Source: Pseudomonas segetis
GTDB lineage: Bacteria > Pseudomonadota > Gammaproteobacteria > Pseudomonadales > Pseudomonadaceae
Direction: 5' to 3'
Assembly (NCBI RefSeq): GCF_900188155.1
Contig: NZ_FZOG01000001.1
Span: 124,001 to 188,000 of the forward strand
Length of the DNA stretch: 64,000 bases
Shown here piece by piece: positions 56,964 through 64,000 of the stretch. Position numbers and translations under genes: made by a program. The notes under the pieces are model-generated. The model saw nothing but the letters and a program-made list of their open reading frames with translations. It was not told where the DNA came from and searched no databases. Position 1 is the stretch's first letter; each line of letters opens with the position of its first letter.

Positions 56964-58148
56964 TTACCAGGTTGAGCCGGTCTGGATATATACCGCATTG
57001 TCTTCTGGGCCTGCAGCAACATCCACGCCCATCACCAGGCCATAACGCTTGGCTATCAAGTAGCGAAAACCTGTGCCATAGCTGTTGACTTCCTCGGCGC
57101 TGCCGAGCTCATTGAAGTGCTCGGCAGCGCGGCCTGTTCCTGTAAACACTCCCAGCGTCCAGCGTGGGCTCAGCTTATAGTCCAACTGGATTTCCGCGAC
57201 CGTGACCCTGTTGCCTTGATAGCGCGATTTCGAGACGCCACGCAGGTCGATGAAGGGCGGAACATAAGGCGGCAGGGTTTCGTCGCCACGGGCGTTGACG
57301 GCGTCGACCTGCAGGCGCAATCCCAGGTTCCAGCGACTATTGAGCTGCCAATAGTTCAAGCCGGAAATCTGATAGCTGCTGTACTCGACATCGCTGCCAA
57401 TGCTGTCGTCAAACAGGCTGTAATTGCTTGAGTAGTAATAACCCTTTTGCGGGTTGAAGGGGTTGTCGCGGCTGTCGTACTCCAACACCAGTCCCAGGCC
57501 GGAAGTTGTGATTGATTTATCCGTTTGCCGTTGAAGAAACTCCCGTACGGCGCTTGGCAAATTCGACAGGTCTGGCGAGCTGACCAGCTTGCTTGTCACT
57601 TTGCGGTACAGCTGGCGGCCACCGATGAACACCTTGGTCCCGGGAAGACGATACTTGAGATCCTGGAAGACCACCGGGCCTTCCAGGTTCAACTCAACCG
57701 ATTTACCCAGGTCACCGATACGTGGCAGCGAATAAAACTCGAGGTTGGGCGAGGCATAGGCCAGAACACCACGGTAGCGCAAGCTGTCTTGCATCCAGAA
57801 TCCAAGGTGGCCGATGGCGGCGCCCCAGGTACCATTCTCCGTACCCATGCCGCCAAGGATGCTGATGTTTTCAGGCAGCATTGCCTGGCTTTGGCTGCGC
57901 TGCTTGCGTTGCTCATCGGACTCATGGAAGAACAGCGCACCCAGCGCCAACCCGGTACCAACTGCCGGTTCAGTGATCAGGCTCGGGACTGGCAGGAATC
58001 CATTGGGCACCTCGGACAAGTAACTGCTGGTGTCGAACTGGCCGTCATCGGGGTCGATCATATGTTTGTTGAAGAAGTCGGCGTTTGCCCAGGATGGCTG
58101 GATCAATGCCCACAAGCAGGGTAAGTACGACCATGTTCTCAAACTCAT
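56964..58148 (-). CDS. BamA/D15-type outer-membrane beta-barrel protein
   Basis: A 394-residue protein with signal peptide (LPCLWALIQPSWANA) and a C-terminal surface-antigen (D15/Omp85-like) barrel: alternating hydrophobic strands, GLGLVLEYDSRDNPFNPQKGYYYS near 208-231, and a terminal aromatic residue (GSTW) as barrel signal. There is no room for POTRA repeats beyond ~100 residues, so it resembles the short patatin-less or 'BamA/TamA-like' barrels rather than BamA itself. Function unknown. It lies between the acylase and the fused membrane enzyme, all leftward. Confidence 0.75.
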   Translation of the reverse strand: MSLRTWSYLPCLWALIQPSWANADFFNKHMIDPDDGQFDTSSYLSEVPNGFLPVPSLITEPAVGTGLALGALFFHESDEQRKQRSQSQAMLPENISILGGMGTENGTWGAAIGHLGFWMQDSLRYRGVLAYASPNLEFYSLPRIGDLGKSVELNLEGPVVFQDLKYRLPGTKVFIGGRQLYRKVTSKLVSSPDLSNLPSAVREFLQRQTDKSITTSGLGLVLEYDSRDNPFNPQKGYYYSSNYSLFDDSIGSDVEYSSYQISGLNYWQLNSRWNLGLRLQVDAVNARGDETLPPYVPPFIDLRGVSKSRYQGNRVTVAEIQLDYKLSPRWTLGVFTGTGRAAEHFNELGSAEEVNSYGTGFRYLIAKRYGLVMGVDVAAGPEDNAVYIQTGSTW

Positions 58149-58272
58149 CCGGAGAGGCTCGGGCGGAATTTGAATTGCAGTATAGTTCGGCCTTTTTAAG
58201 CCTGGACTAAAGGGCTTGGATATTGTTTTGAGCTTCAGGGGCCGGTTTCGACTAAATCGCTACTGCAGCTGA

Positions 58273-58299
58273 GTGCCCCGCAGTGTGGCTGCAGGGCAC
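58273..58299 (-). terminator. Hairpin after the fused membrane enzyme
   Basis: GTGCCC-C-GCAG (58273-58283) pairs with CTGC-A-GGGCAC (58289-58299) apart from one mismatch. No T-tract follows leftward, so termination is doubtful. Confidence 0.35.
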
Positions 58300-58310
58300 G
58301 GCAGTTGGCG

Positions 58311-60866
58311 TCAGTTTGACCGGCTTTCAGGTAGGCCCAGAAACCAGCTGTAGTAAGGGTTATTGCTGTCAGTCCTCAGCAATTGGCGCACTTCGCGGGT
58401 CCAGCCTTCGCGATCGCGCTGGTAGGAGAACAGGCCCGCTGCGTAAAAGTGCTGCAGGCGTGTCCAGTTATTGGCGACCTCGGCACGAAAGGCATCATCA
58501 GTATCGACCAGTGGAGGGGCGCTATGGAGTTCAAGCAGCGCTGGCAACACGCGAGTGATTTCCTTCGAGCGTACCCAGGGAGCGTATTCGATACGTGGGC
58601 GATCGTCGGTGACAGCAGGCGCATCACCGGCAAAGCGCTCGAGCCCCTTGCGGTCGGTGATCCAGGTCGCGAGCAACGCCGCAGGGGTATCAATCCCCAC
58701 CTCCCTTAGCGACTCTGCAATCTGTGGGCGCTCGAAGCGTTGCTCGATATCAGGCACTGATAGCGATATAGGCTCCAGCGAGCCAATCAGCAGCATCTCG
58801 TGGAGCTCGGTGGTCCAGAGCGTGGCGTGGGGAAATACATCAATAAAGCTGCGCACCAATGAACGGCTGTCTTCGATGTTCTGCGTAGGCAGTGGCAGCC
58901 ATTGGGCAACCAGTCCACCGGGCTGCAGGCGACTGGCAGCCAGAGCGTAGAAGTCCCGGGAATACAGGTTGACCACTCCGGCGGCCGATGGTGGCGGTGG
59001 CTCCAGGGTCACCAGGTCGTAGCGCTCGGCGCTGCGCAGCAGTTCACGGCGGCCGTCGCGTAAGCGAATGTCCAGTTGCGGGTTTTCTGCGGCGTTATAG
59101 TTACCGTTGAACAGTGGCGCGGCTTCGAGCACTTCCGGCAGCAGTTCGGCGACCACCGGTTTTTTCAGGTCGCTGTAGCGCAACATGGCTCCGACGGTGA
59201 TCCCGGTGCCAAAGCCAATGACCAGCGCCGATTGCGGCTGGCCTTTATGGATCAGCAGCGGCAGCAGTGCTTGCAGGCGCATATAGCGCAGCGAAGGCAT
59301 GGCGTCGCCCGTATTGGAAACGCCCTGGATATACAGGCGGTTGAACTGGCGTTCGGCTCGACCCTGGGTGACCACAGCGACCGTGCCGCTACGGCCTTCC
59401 TTGTAGAACACTATCTTGCCGTTGCGCGCCCCGGGTAGCAGATCAGCAAGCCGTTGCGGCGGCGTAAGTGCCCCGCCGATGAGGGTGGCCAGGCCAAGTG
59501 TCAAAACGGCGAAGCGCATTCCCTTGCCTACCGCTGCACCTTTGAGCACGGCTACGGCGCCGATCAATGCCGCGATTACGGCCAGCACGACCAGGGTTCG
59601 CACCAGACCCAGTTCAGGCACCAGGACGAAACCGGTGAGCACCACCCCGACAATACCGCCGAGAGTGTTGAGCGCAACCACGGCGCCGACATCCCGGCCG
59701 ACGTGACTGCTGTTGACCGCTAGGCGCAACGCCAGCGGGAAGGCCGCCCCAAGTAAGGTCGTGGGCAGGAACACTACGCATAGCGCGGCGACAGCAAAGC
59801 GGGCAGACATTCCGGCGAGGTCATTGCCAGTCAGTTGCAGTACTAAGAACTCCGCCTGGGTCTGGGCAATGATCAACCAGCGGCCCAGCCCAGCAATCTG
59901 CAGCAAGGCGAGCAGGCCGGCGGCGGCGATTAACAGGCCGAATAGCCCCCAGGGATCGGCAATGCGATCGGCGCGGCGCGCATATAAGGCGCTACCCAGT
60001 ACCAAGCCGGTGAGATAGGTGGCCAAGACCACGGAGAACGCGAAGGCGCGGGTGCTCATGAAGGGCACGATCGATTGTGTCCAGACCACCTCGTAGCCAA
60101 GTGCTACGCCGCCGGCGATGCAATACAAGACAATGGCCAGGCGGGCCATGTTTGAACGCGGAGCAGGGGATGCGACTGCTGGTTCAGGCAGCCTTTGATC
60201 ACTGCGCCGTGCGAGCCAGGCTCCGCCACCGGCAAGCAAGTTAAGCATGGCCGCAGCGTAGGCACTCCCAGTGACGCCTAATTGTGGAATCAGGATAAAA
60301 GCCGCCAGTAATGTACCAGCGATTGCCCCGGCGGTATTGCCGGCATACAGGCGGCCACCCGCTTCACCGAGGTGACCTTCGGCAGGTGACAAGGCACGCA
60401 CCAGAACCGGTAATGTGCCACCCATGAAAAACGCGGGTATGCCGACCAATGCAAAGGGCAGCAGCCAGGCAAGCAAGCCGATGCTGCCTTCGAGCCGAGC
60501 GAACAGGCCGGCCGATTGCGACAAGGCATAAGTGGCCGCAATCCCGAGCACAGCCACTATCACTTCCAGGGCTGCATAAAGTCGAATCGGACGACTCAGG
60601 CGATCGGCCCAACGACCGAAAATCAAGCCGCCCAAGGCCAGGCCGGCAAAGAATGCGCTGATGCCCGTGGTGATGGCATAGACCTCAACCCCGACCACCA
60701 AAGAAAGTTGTTTGACCCAAAGCACCTGATAGACCAAGGCTGCGCAGCCGGAAATAAGCAGCAACAGCACGGGAATCAGCATGGGTAGGGCAAGAAGGTT
60801 TACAGAGGTATCAGCAACCGCACCACGAGATCGGGCACGAGATGATTTGGCGGCTGAGGACATCAA
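58311..60866 (-). CDS. Membrane protein fused to a spermidine-synthase-like domain
   Basis: An 851-residue fusion. Residues ~25-480 have about 14 membrane helices in an MFS-like pattern (GLALGGLIFGRWADRLSRP; later ALNTLGGIVGVVLTGF). Residues ~485-851 are a spermidine-synthase-type Rossmann domain with glycine loop VIGFGTGITVG (549-559) and acidic residue in VAELLPEVL. The position of the catalytic D-x-x-D-P motif reads LEPPPPSAAG (621-630), without the Asp needed for aminopropyl transfer, so it is probably not a polyamine synthase. Substrate unknown. It follows the arylsulfatase by 96 bases, which contain a terminator. Confidence 0.85.
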   Translation of the reverse strand: MMSSAAKSSRARSRGAVADTSVNLLALPMLIPVLLLLISGCAALVYQVLWVKQLSLVVGVEVYAITTGISAFFAGLALGGLIFGRWADRLSRPIRLYAALEVIVAVLGIAATYALSQSAGLFARLEGSIGLLAWLLPFALVGIPAFFMGGTLPVLVRALSPAEGHLGEAGGRLYAGNTAGAIAGTLLAAFILIPQLGVTGSAYAAAMLNLLAGGGAWLARRSDQRLPEPAVASPAPRSNMARLAIVLYCIAGGVALGYEVVWTQSIVPFMSTRAFAFSVVLATYLTGLVLGSALYARRADRIADPWGLFGLLIAAAGLLALLQIAGLGRWLIIAQTQAEFLVLQLTGNDLAGMSARFAVAALCVVFLPTTLLGAAFPLALRLAVNSSHVGRDVGAVVALNTLGGIVGVVLTGFVLVPELGLVRTLVVLAVIAALIGAVAVLKGAAVGKGMRFAVLTLGLATLIGGALTPPQRLADLLPGARNGKIVFYKEGRSGTVAVVTQGRAERQFNRLYIQGVSNTGDAMPSLRYMRLQALLPLLIHKGQPQSALVIGFGTGITVGAMLRYSDLKKPVVAELLPEVLEAAPLFNGNYNAAENPQLDIRLRDGRRELLRSAERYDLVTLEPPPPSAAGVVNLYSRDFYALAASRLQPGGLVAQWLPLPTQNIEDSRSLVRSFIDVFPHATLWTTELHEMLLIGSLEPISLSVPDIEQRFERPQIAESLREVGIDTPAALLATWITDRKGLERFAGDAPAVTDDRPRIEYAPWVRSKEITRVLPALLELHSAPPLVDTDDAFRAEVANNWTRLQHFYAAGLFSYQRDREGWTREVRQLLRTDSNNPYYSWFLGLPESRSN

Positions 60867-60889
60867 AAAAGTGCCTTATCTGATATGAG

Positions 60890-60923
60890 AAAACCTGCGA
60901 CAGGTTGCCCCGTCGCAGGTTTT
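60890..60923 (-). terminator. Terminator after the arylsulfatase gene
   Basis: A 12-bp perfect stem (60890-60901 with 60912-60923), 10-base loop, ending leftward in TTTT. It falls between the sulfatase and the fused enzyme, so some uncoupling is expected. Confidence 0.8.
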
Positions 60924-60962
60924 CAAGATAGCGCCCCAAGCAAGCGGGCGCCAAGTGTTACG

Positions 60963-62549
60963 TCACTGTTTTTTCGCAGCTTCTGCTTCTTGCATCTTGG
61001 CTTCGATCTGTTTATCGATCTTTGCGCGAATCTGGTCGATGCTGAAGCTCGCTGGACGTTGGCTAGGTGGATACTCGACGAAGGTTTGCAAGAACTTGGC
61101 TGCTCGCTGAGTCGCCTGCTCGGTGATGTACACGTTCTTGGTCAAGAAGTCGTAGTACTGGTCGGAAACAATATCCGCCCGCTCAAACGGATCCATCCGC
61201 AGGTTGAAAATCTTCGGTAGACGAAGGCAGACGAAGGGCTCGCTCCAGACTTTCATACCACCAGGTTCGCGTTGCTCACAGAAAACAACTTTCCAGTTGT
61301 CAAAGCGCATGGCGACCAAATCGGTATCATCGTTGAAGTAGTAGAACTCGTTACGTGCACCCTTGTCGGTTTTACCTGTCAGGTAGTCCAGCTGGTTGTA
61401 GCCATCAAGGTGTACTTTGAAGTTTTTACCGCCTACGTCGGTCCCCTTCAAAAGCCTTTCTTTGATATCAGTATCACCGGCCGCTGCAAGCAGTGTCGGG
61501 AACCAGTCGAGCCCAGAGAACATTTCACGGGAAATGGTTCCTGGCTTGATATGGCCCGGCCAGCGGATCATTGCCGGTACTCGGTATGCACCTTCCCAGT
61601 TAGAGTTCTTCTCATTACGGAATGGCGTGGTTGCCGCATCCGGCCAGGAGAACTGGTTAGGACCGTTGTCTGTGGTGTAAACCACAATGGTGTTGTCGGC
61701 AATTTTCAAGTCATCCAGCTTTTTGAGTAGCATGCCGACGTCTTCGTCGTGCTCGATCATCCCGTCAGCGTACTCATTGCCAGGCATCCCGCTCTGACCT
61801 CGCATCGATTCACGTACGTGCGTGAACAAGTGCATACGTGTGGTGTTCATCCACACGAAGAAGGGTTTGTCCGCTTTAGCTTGTTTCTCGATGAAGTTGA
61901 TTGCAGCTTGAGTCGTGTCGTCGTCAATGGTTTCCATGCGCTTGCTATTAAGCGCGCCAGTGTCTTCGATCTTTCCGTCAGCAGTGGATTTGATTACACC
62001 CCGTGGAGAAGCGTTCTTGACGAATTCTGTATCGTCCTTCGGCCAGAGCTCACGCTCAGGTTCTTCTTCAGCATTGAGGTGGTAAAGGTTGCCGAAGAAC
62101 TCATCGAAACCATGGTTGGTCGGCAGGTATTCGTCACGGTCCCCCAAGTGGTTCTTACCAAATTGGCCGGTTGCATAACCAAGTGGCTTGAGCGCCTGAG
62201 CAATGGTGATATCGCGATCCTGCAGGCCTACCGGAACTCCAGGCAGACCTACTTTCGAAAGGCCTGTGCGGAAAATGGTTTGGCCAGTGATGAAGGTTGA
62301 GCGTCCAGCTGTGCAGCTGTTTTCAGCATAGTAGTCAGTAAACTTCATACCCGCTGCGGCAATCTTATCGATGTTCGGTGTTTCGTAGCCGACAACACCC
62401 TGACCGTAGGCACTGATATTGGTCTGGCCGACGTCATCCCCGAATATCACCAGGATATTGGGTTTGTCTGCGGCTATTGCAGCTGAGGCACTTATGGCTG
62501 TAGCCATCGCGAGTGCAACTCGCGGTATCCATTTTCGAGGGGTTCTCAT
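60963..62549 (-). CDS. Periplasmic arylsulfatase
   Basis: A 528-residue type I sulfatase with a cleavable signal (AMATAISASAAIA-A, near residue 26). Metal-binding Asp-Asp is in LVIFGDDVG (38-39). The modification site is NSCTAGRSTFITGQ, with Cys79 to become formylglycine and Arg83; it is the CxAxR variant of the usual CxPxR. Lys and His of GQFGKNHLGD, and YTTDNGPNQFSWPDA, complete the active site. No sulfatase-maturing enzyme is in the window. By eye the gene is less GC-rich than its neighbours. Substrate unknown. Confidence 0.92.
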   Translation of the reverse strand: MRTPRKWIPRVALAMATAISASAAIAADKPNILVIFGDDVGQTNISAYGQGVVGYETPNIDKIAAAGMKFTDYYAENSCTAGRSTFITGQTIFRTGLSKVGLPGVPVGLQDRDITIAQALKPLGYATGQFGKNHLGDRDEYLPTNHGFDEFFGNLYHLNAEEEPERELWPKDDTEFVKNASPRGVIKSTADGKIEDTGALNSKRMETIDDDTTQAAINFIEKQAKADKPFFVWMNTTRMHLFTHVRESMRGQSGMPGNEYADGMIEHDEDVGMLLKKLDDLKIADNTIVVYTTDNGPNQFSWPDAATTPFRNEKNSNWEGAYRVPAMIRWPGHIKPGTISREMFSGLDWFPTLLAAAGDTDIKERLLKGTDVGGKNFKVHLDGYNQLDYLTGKTDKGARNEFYYFNDDTDLVAMRFDNWKVVFCEQREPGGMKVWSEPFVCLRLPKIFNLRMDPFERADIVSDQYYDFLTKNVYITEQATQRAAKFLQTFVEYPPSQRPASFSIDQIRAKIDKQIEAKMQEAEAAKKQ

Positions 62550-62647
62550 GCTCGTATTTCCTTTGTGTACGAATTTGACGATTACAGCAGTGGTTTAAAA
62601 GGTTAGTACATGTACCAGCGATTACTGGCGTTTTGATTGAAAAAAGC

Positions 62648-63655
62648 CTAAGGCTGATTCAACTCAAAGGGATGGATGTTTTTCCACTCCCCGGCCATAT
62701 CTACGACGGTCCAGTCTTGGGCTTTGGCGGCATCAAGCGCCTTGTCCAGGCGACCAATCTTGCTGTCACGGTCATAGGCCCATTCGCGCTTGGCATCGGT
62801 GTGATGGACTATGCCTGCAAAGCGCTTGCCCTCACCTGCGGTAGTCCATTGCAGCATTTGCAGGTCGCCATCAGAGTTGCCAAAAGCAAAAATTGGCCGA
62901 CGCCCGATAACTGACTGGATGCTCACCGGTTTGCCCGGGCCGTCATCGTTAAGCGCCAGCTTGGGCTCACGCAGGATCGAGTACTTGCCATCCTGGTCCT
63001 GGAACTTAGTCACGAAGGTGGTACCAATCACCTGCTCAGGTGGAATGCCGTAGACCTCTTCGGCAAAGACCCGCATAAATTCCACTTCGCCACCCGAAAC
63101 GATGTAGGTTTTGAAGCCATTGGCGCGCAGGTAGTCAAGTAATTCCAACATTGGCTGGAACACCATTTCAGTGAATGGTTTTGTGGATTTTGGGTGTTTG
63201 GCGCTGGCCAGCCAGCGCTCGGCATTCTCTTTGAATGTTGCAGTGCTGATACCTGTATGAGTGGCACCAACGATCTTCATCAGGCCCTCCATGCCACTGG
63301 CGGCAAGGGTCTTCTGGTCGTTTTCGAGGACGGCCTTGAAGGGTTGTTCGGTTTTCCACTCAGGGTGCTGTGGTGCCAGGCGTTTGACTTCACTCAGGGC
63401 GAATAGCAGCTGGAAGTACATCGGCTGTTCGCTCCACAAGGTGCCGTCGTTATCAAACACGGCAATGCGCTCGGCAACCGGCACATAATCCTTGCTGCCT
63501 TCGCTGGTGACCGCCTGGACAAACTCTACGATGGCCTGACGCGAGGGGCCATCATTCCAAGACGGTAGTTCATCGGCCGCCTGCGCCAGCATGGGTAAAA
63601 CCAGCAATAGTGCGACCAGCCCGCGCCATGACGTTTGTGTATTCAATCCAAGCAT
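62648..63655 (-). CDS. Periplasmic HAD-superfamily phosphatase-like hydrolase
   Basis: A 335-residue protein with signal peptide (LVALLLVLPMLAQA-A, near residue 26). HAD motif I is VFDNDGTLW (D68, D70), motif II is YIVSGGE, and motif IV FGNSDGDLQML. It should be a periplasmic phosphohydrolase. The ATG at 63655 has AGGA 7 bases upstream, so it is preferred to the ATG seven codons earlier (63676). It precedes the arylsulfatase by 98 bases on the same strand and may be co-transcribed. Confidence 0.87.
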   Translation of the reverse strand: MLGLNTQTSWRGLVALLLVLPMLAQAADELPSWNDGPSRQAIVEFVQAVTSEGSKDYVPVAERIAVFDNDGTLWSEQPMYFQLLFALSEVKRLAPQHPEWKTEQPFKAVLENDQKTLAASGMEGLMKIVGATHTGISTATFKENAERWLASAKHPKSTKPFTEMVFQPMLELLDYLRANGFKTYIVSGGEVEFMRVFAEEVYGIPPEQVIGTTFVTKFQDQDGKYSILREPKLALNDDGPGKPVSIQSVIGRRPIFAFGNSDGDLQMLQWTTAGEGKRFAGIVHHTDAKREWAYDRDSKIGRLDKALDAAKAQDWTVVDMAGEWKNIHPFELNQP

Positions 63656-63686
63656 AGAGCCATCCTTGTTTAGCATTACCAGTGTT

Positions 63687-64000
63687 TTAGTGTGTTGGGT
63701 TTAGCGGTTTTAGCTGGCCTGTCACTGAGGCGGGTGAACGCCGCTGTTTTAGTAATTTACGGATTTCAGACAGCACCTTTTTTCGCTCTGAAACCCCAGC
63801 TAGAGGGGACGGGTTCAGTGCGTAACGGTCGTTCAGGAAGGTTAGCAGCTGTTCTCTAAGATGCGAGGGCAAGTCTTCGGTTGCACCGATGAAGGTATTT
63901 TCATCGGTATCTCGCTTGAGCCAACGGTATAGCTCGTCAAGGGGCAAGGTTTGATCATTCAGTCGTGCCAGAAGTTGTTGCCAGGCGTAATCAGGTGAGT
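63687..64000 (-). CDS. C-terminal part of an unrecognised protein, cut by window end
   Basis: The frame is open from base 64000 to the stop at 63687 (about 103 codons), so the gene begins outside the window; a TTG at 63947 is unlikely to be the true start. The visible part is soluble and charged: LPSHLREQLLTFLNDRY, then KKVLSEIRKLLKQRRSPA. I do not recognise a family. It lies 31 bases before the HAD gene start on the same strand and so is probably the upstream gene of the HAD-sulfatase unit. Confidence 0.6.
   Translation of the reverse strand, partial: SPDYAWQQLLARLNDQTLPLDELYRWLKRDTDENTFIGATEDLPSHLREQLLTFLNDRYALNPSPLAGVSERKKVLSEIRKLLKQRRSPASVTGQLKPLNPTH

Noticed and set aside
1..64000. tRNA, rRNA, CRISPR, insertion sequences, prophage
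   Set aside because: Looked for and not found: no cloverleaf-like genes noticed, no regularly spaced repeats, no transposase or integrase motifs in any large frame.

Overview
The window reads as a chromosomal segment of a Pseudomonas species. Evidence: PutA is the short form without a ribbon-helix-helix domain and sits behind an AraC-type PruR-like regulator. An icp-like chagasin inhibitor lies beside a Lon-family protease. The blocks argF-ABC ATPase / molybdopterin oxidoreductase-grxD / bfr-bfd / peroxiredoxin / rnt-pyrC / motY-argG-gloA and PA3496-nth-rnf-metG-apbC-dcd follow P. aeruginosa gene order as I remember it. The DNA is moderately GC-rich. I found no tRNA, rRNA, CRISPR array, transposase or integrase. 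Most of the window is core genome.

Layout. (1) 0-11 kb: 5' end of cmoA, a lysoplasmalogenase-like membrane protein, a chagasin-type lipoprotein, a Lon-family protease with an RpoH-like heat-shock promoter, then the proline module pruR, GNAT, putA, putP. (2) 11-23.7 kb: two small conserved proteins, a methyltransferase, divergent metR/metE, a secreted alpha/beta hydrolase, and a rearranged glycerol-3-phosphate locus (glpD and glpR leftward, ybaK and glpK rightward, no glpF) with recognisable GlpR-type operators; then a periplasmic binding protein and a PhzF-like protein. (3) 23.7-38.6 kb: an orphan ABC ATPase with argF, a molybdopterin oxidoreductase, grxD, a MATE exporter, iron storage and release (bfr, bfd with a Fur-box-like site), a peroxiredoxin, rnt-pyrC, motY with a sigma-28 promoter, argG, a small secreted Lys/Asp-rich protein, gloA and a class V aminotransferase. 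(4) 38.6-50.4 kb: a PA3496-family protein, nth with the complete rnfABCDGE operon (RnfC carries a 68-residue tandem repeat), metG, apbC, a cold-shock protein and dcd. (5) 50.4-54.2 kb: an SOS module, umuDC with a LexA box, plus an AI-2E-family permease; it is bracketed by two copies of an ~86-bp element that looks like a small RNA or terminator read leftward. (6) 54.2-64 kb: an all-leftward accessory-looking block: lipoprotein Ntn-hydrolase acylase, D15/BamA-like outer-membrane protein, a membrane-fused 'spermidine synthase' whose catalytic motif is not that of a true aminopropyltransferase, a periplasmic arylsulfatase, a periplasmic HAD phosphatase, and the C-terminal part of an unrecognised protein cut by the window end.

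How the parts work together: the put and glp genes feed proline and glycerol into central metabolism, and several of these catabolic genes carry an AAnAAnAA motif at the ribosome-binding region, as expected for Hfq/Crc control. Bfr stores iron and Bfd releases it. Rnf is an ion-coupled electron-transfer complex. The most novel-looking items are the duplicated RNA-like element around umuDC and the envelope block at the right end.
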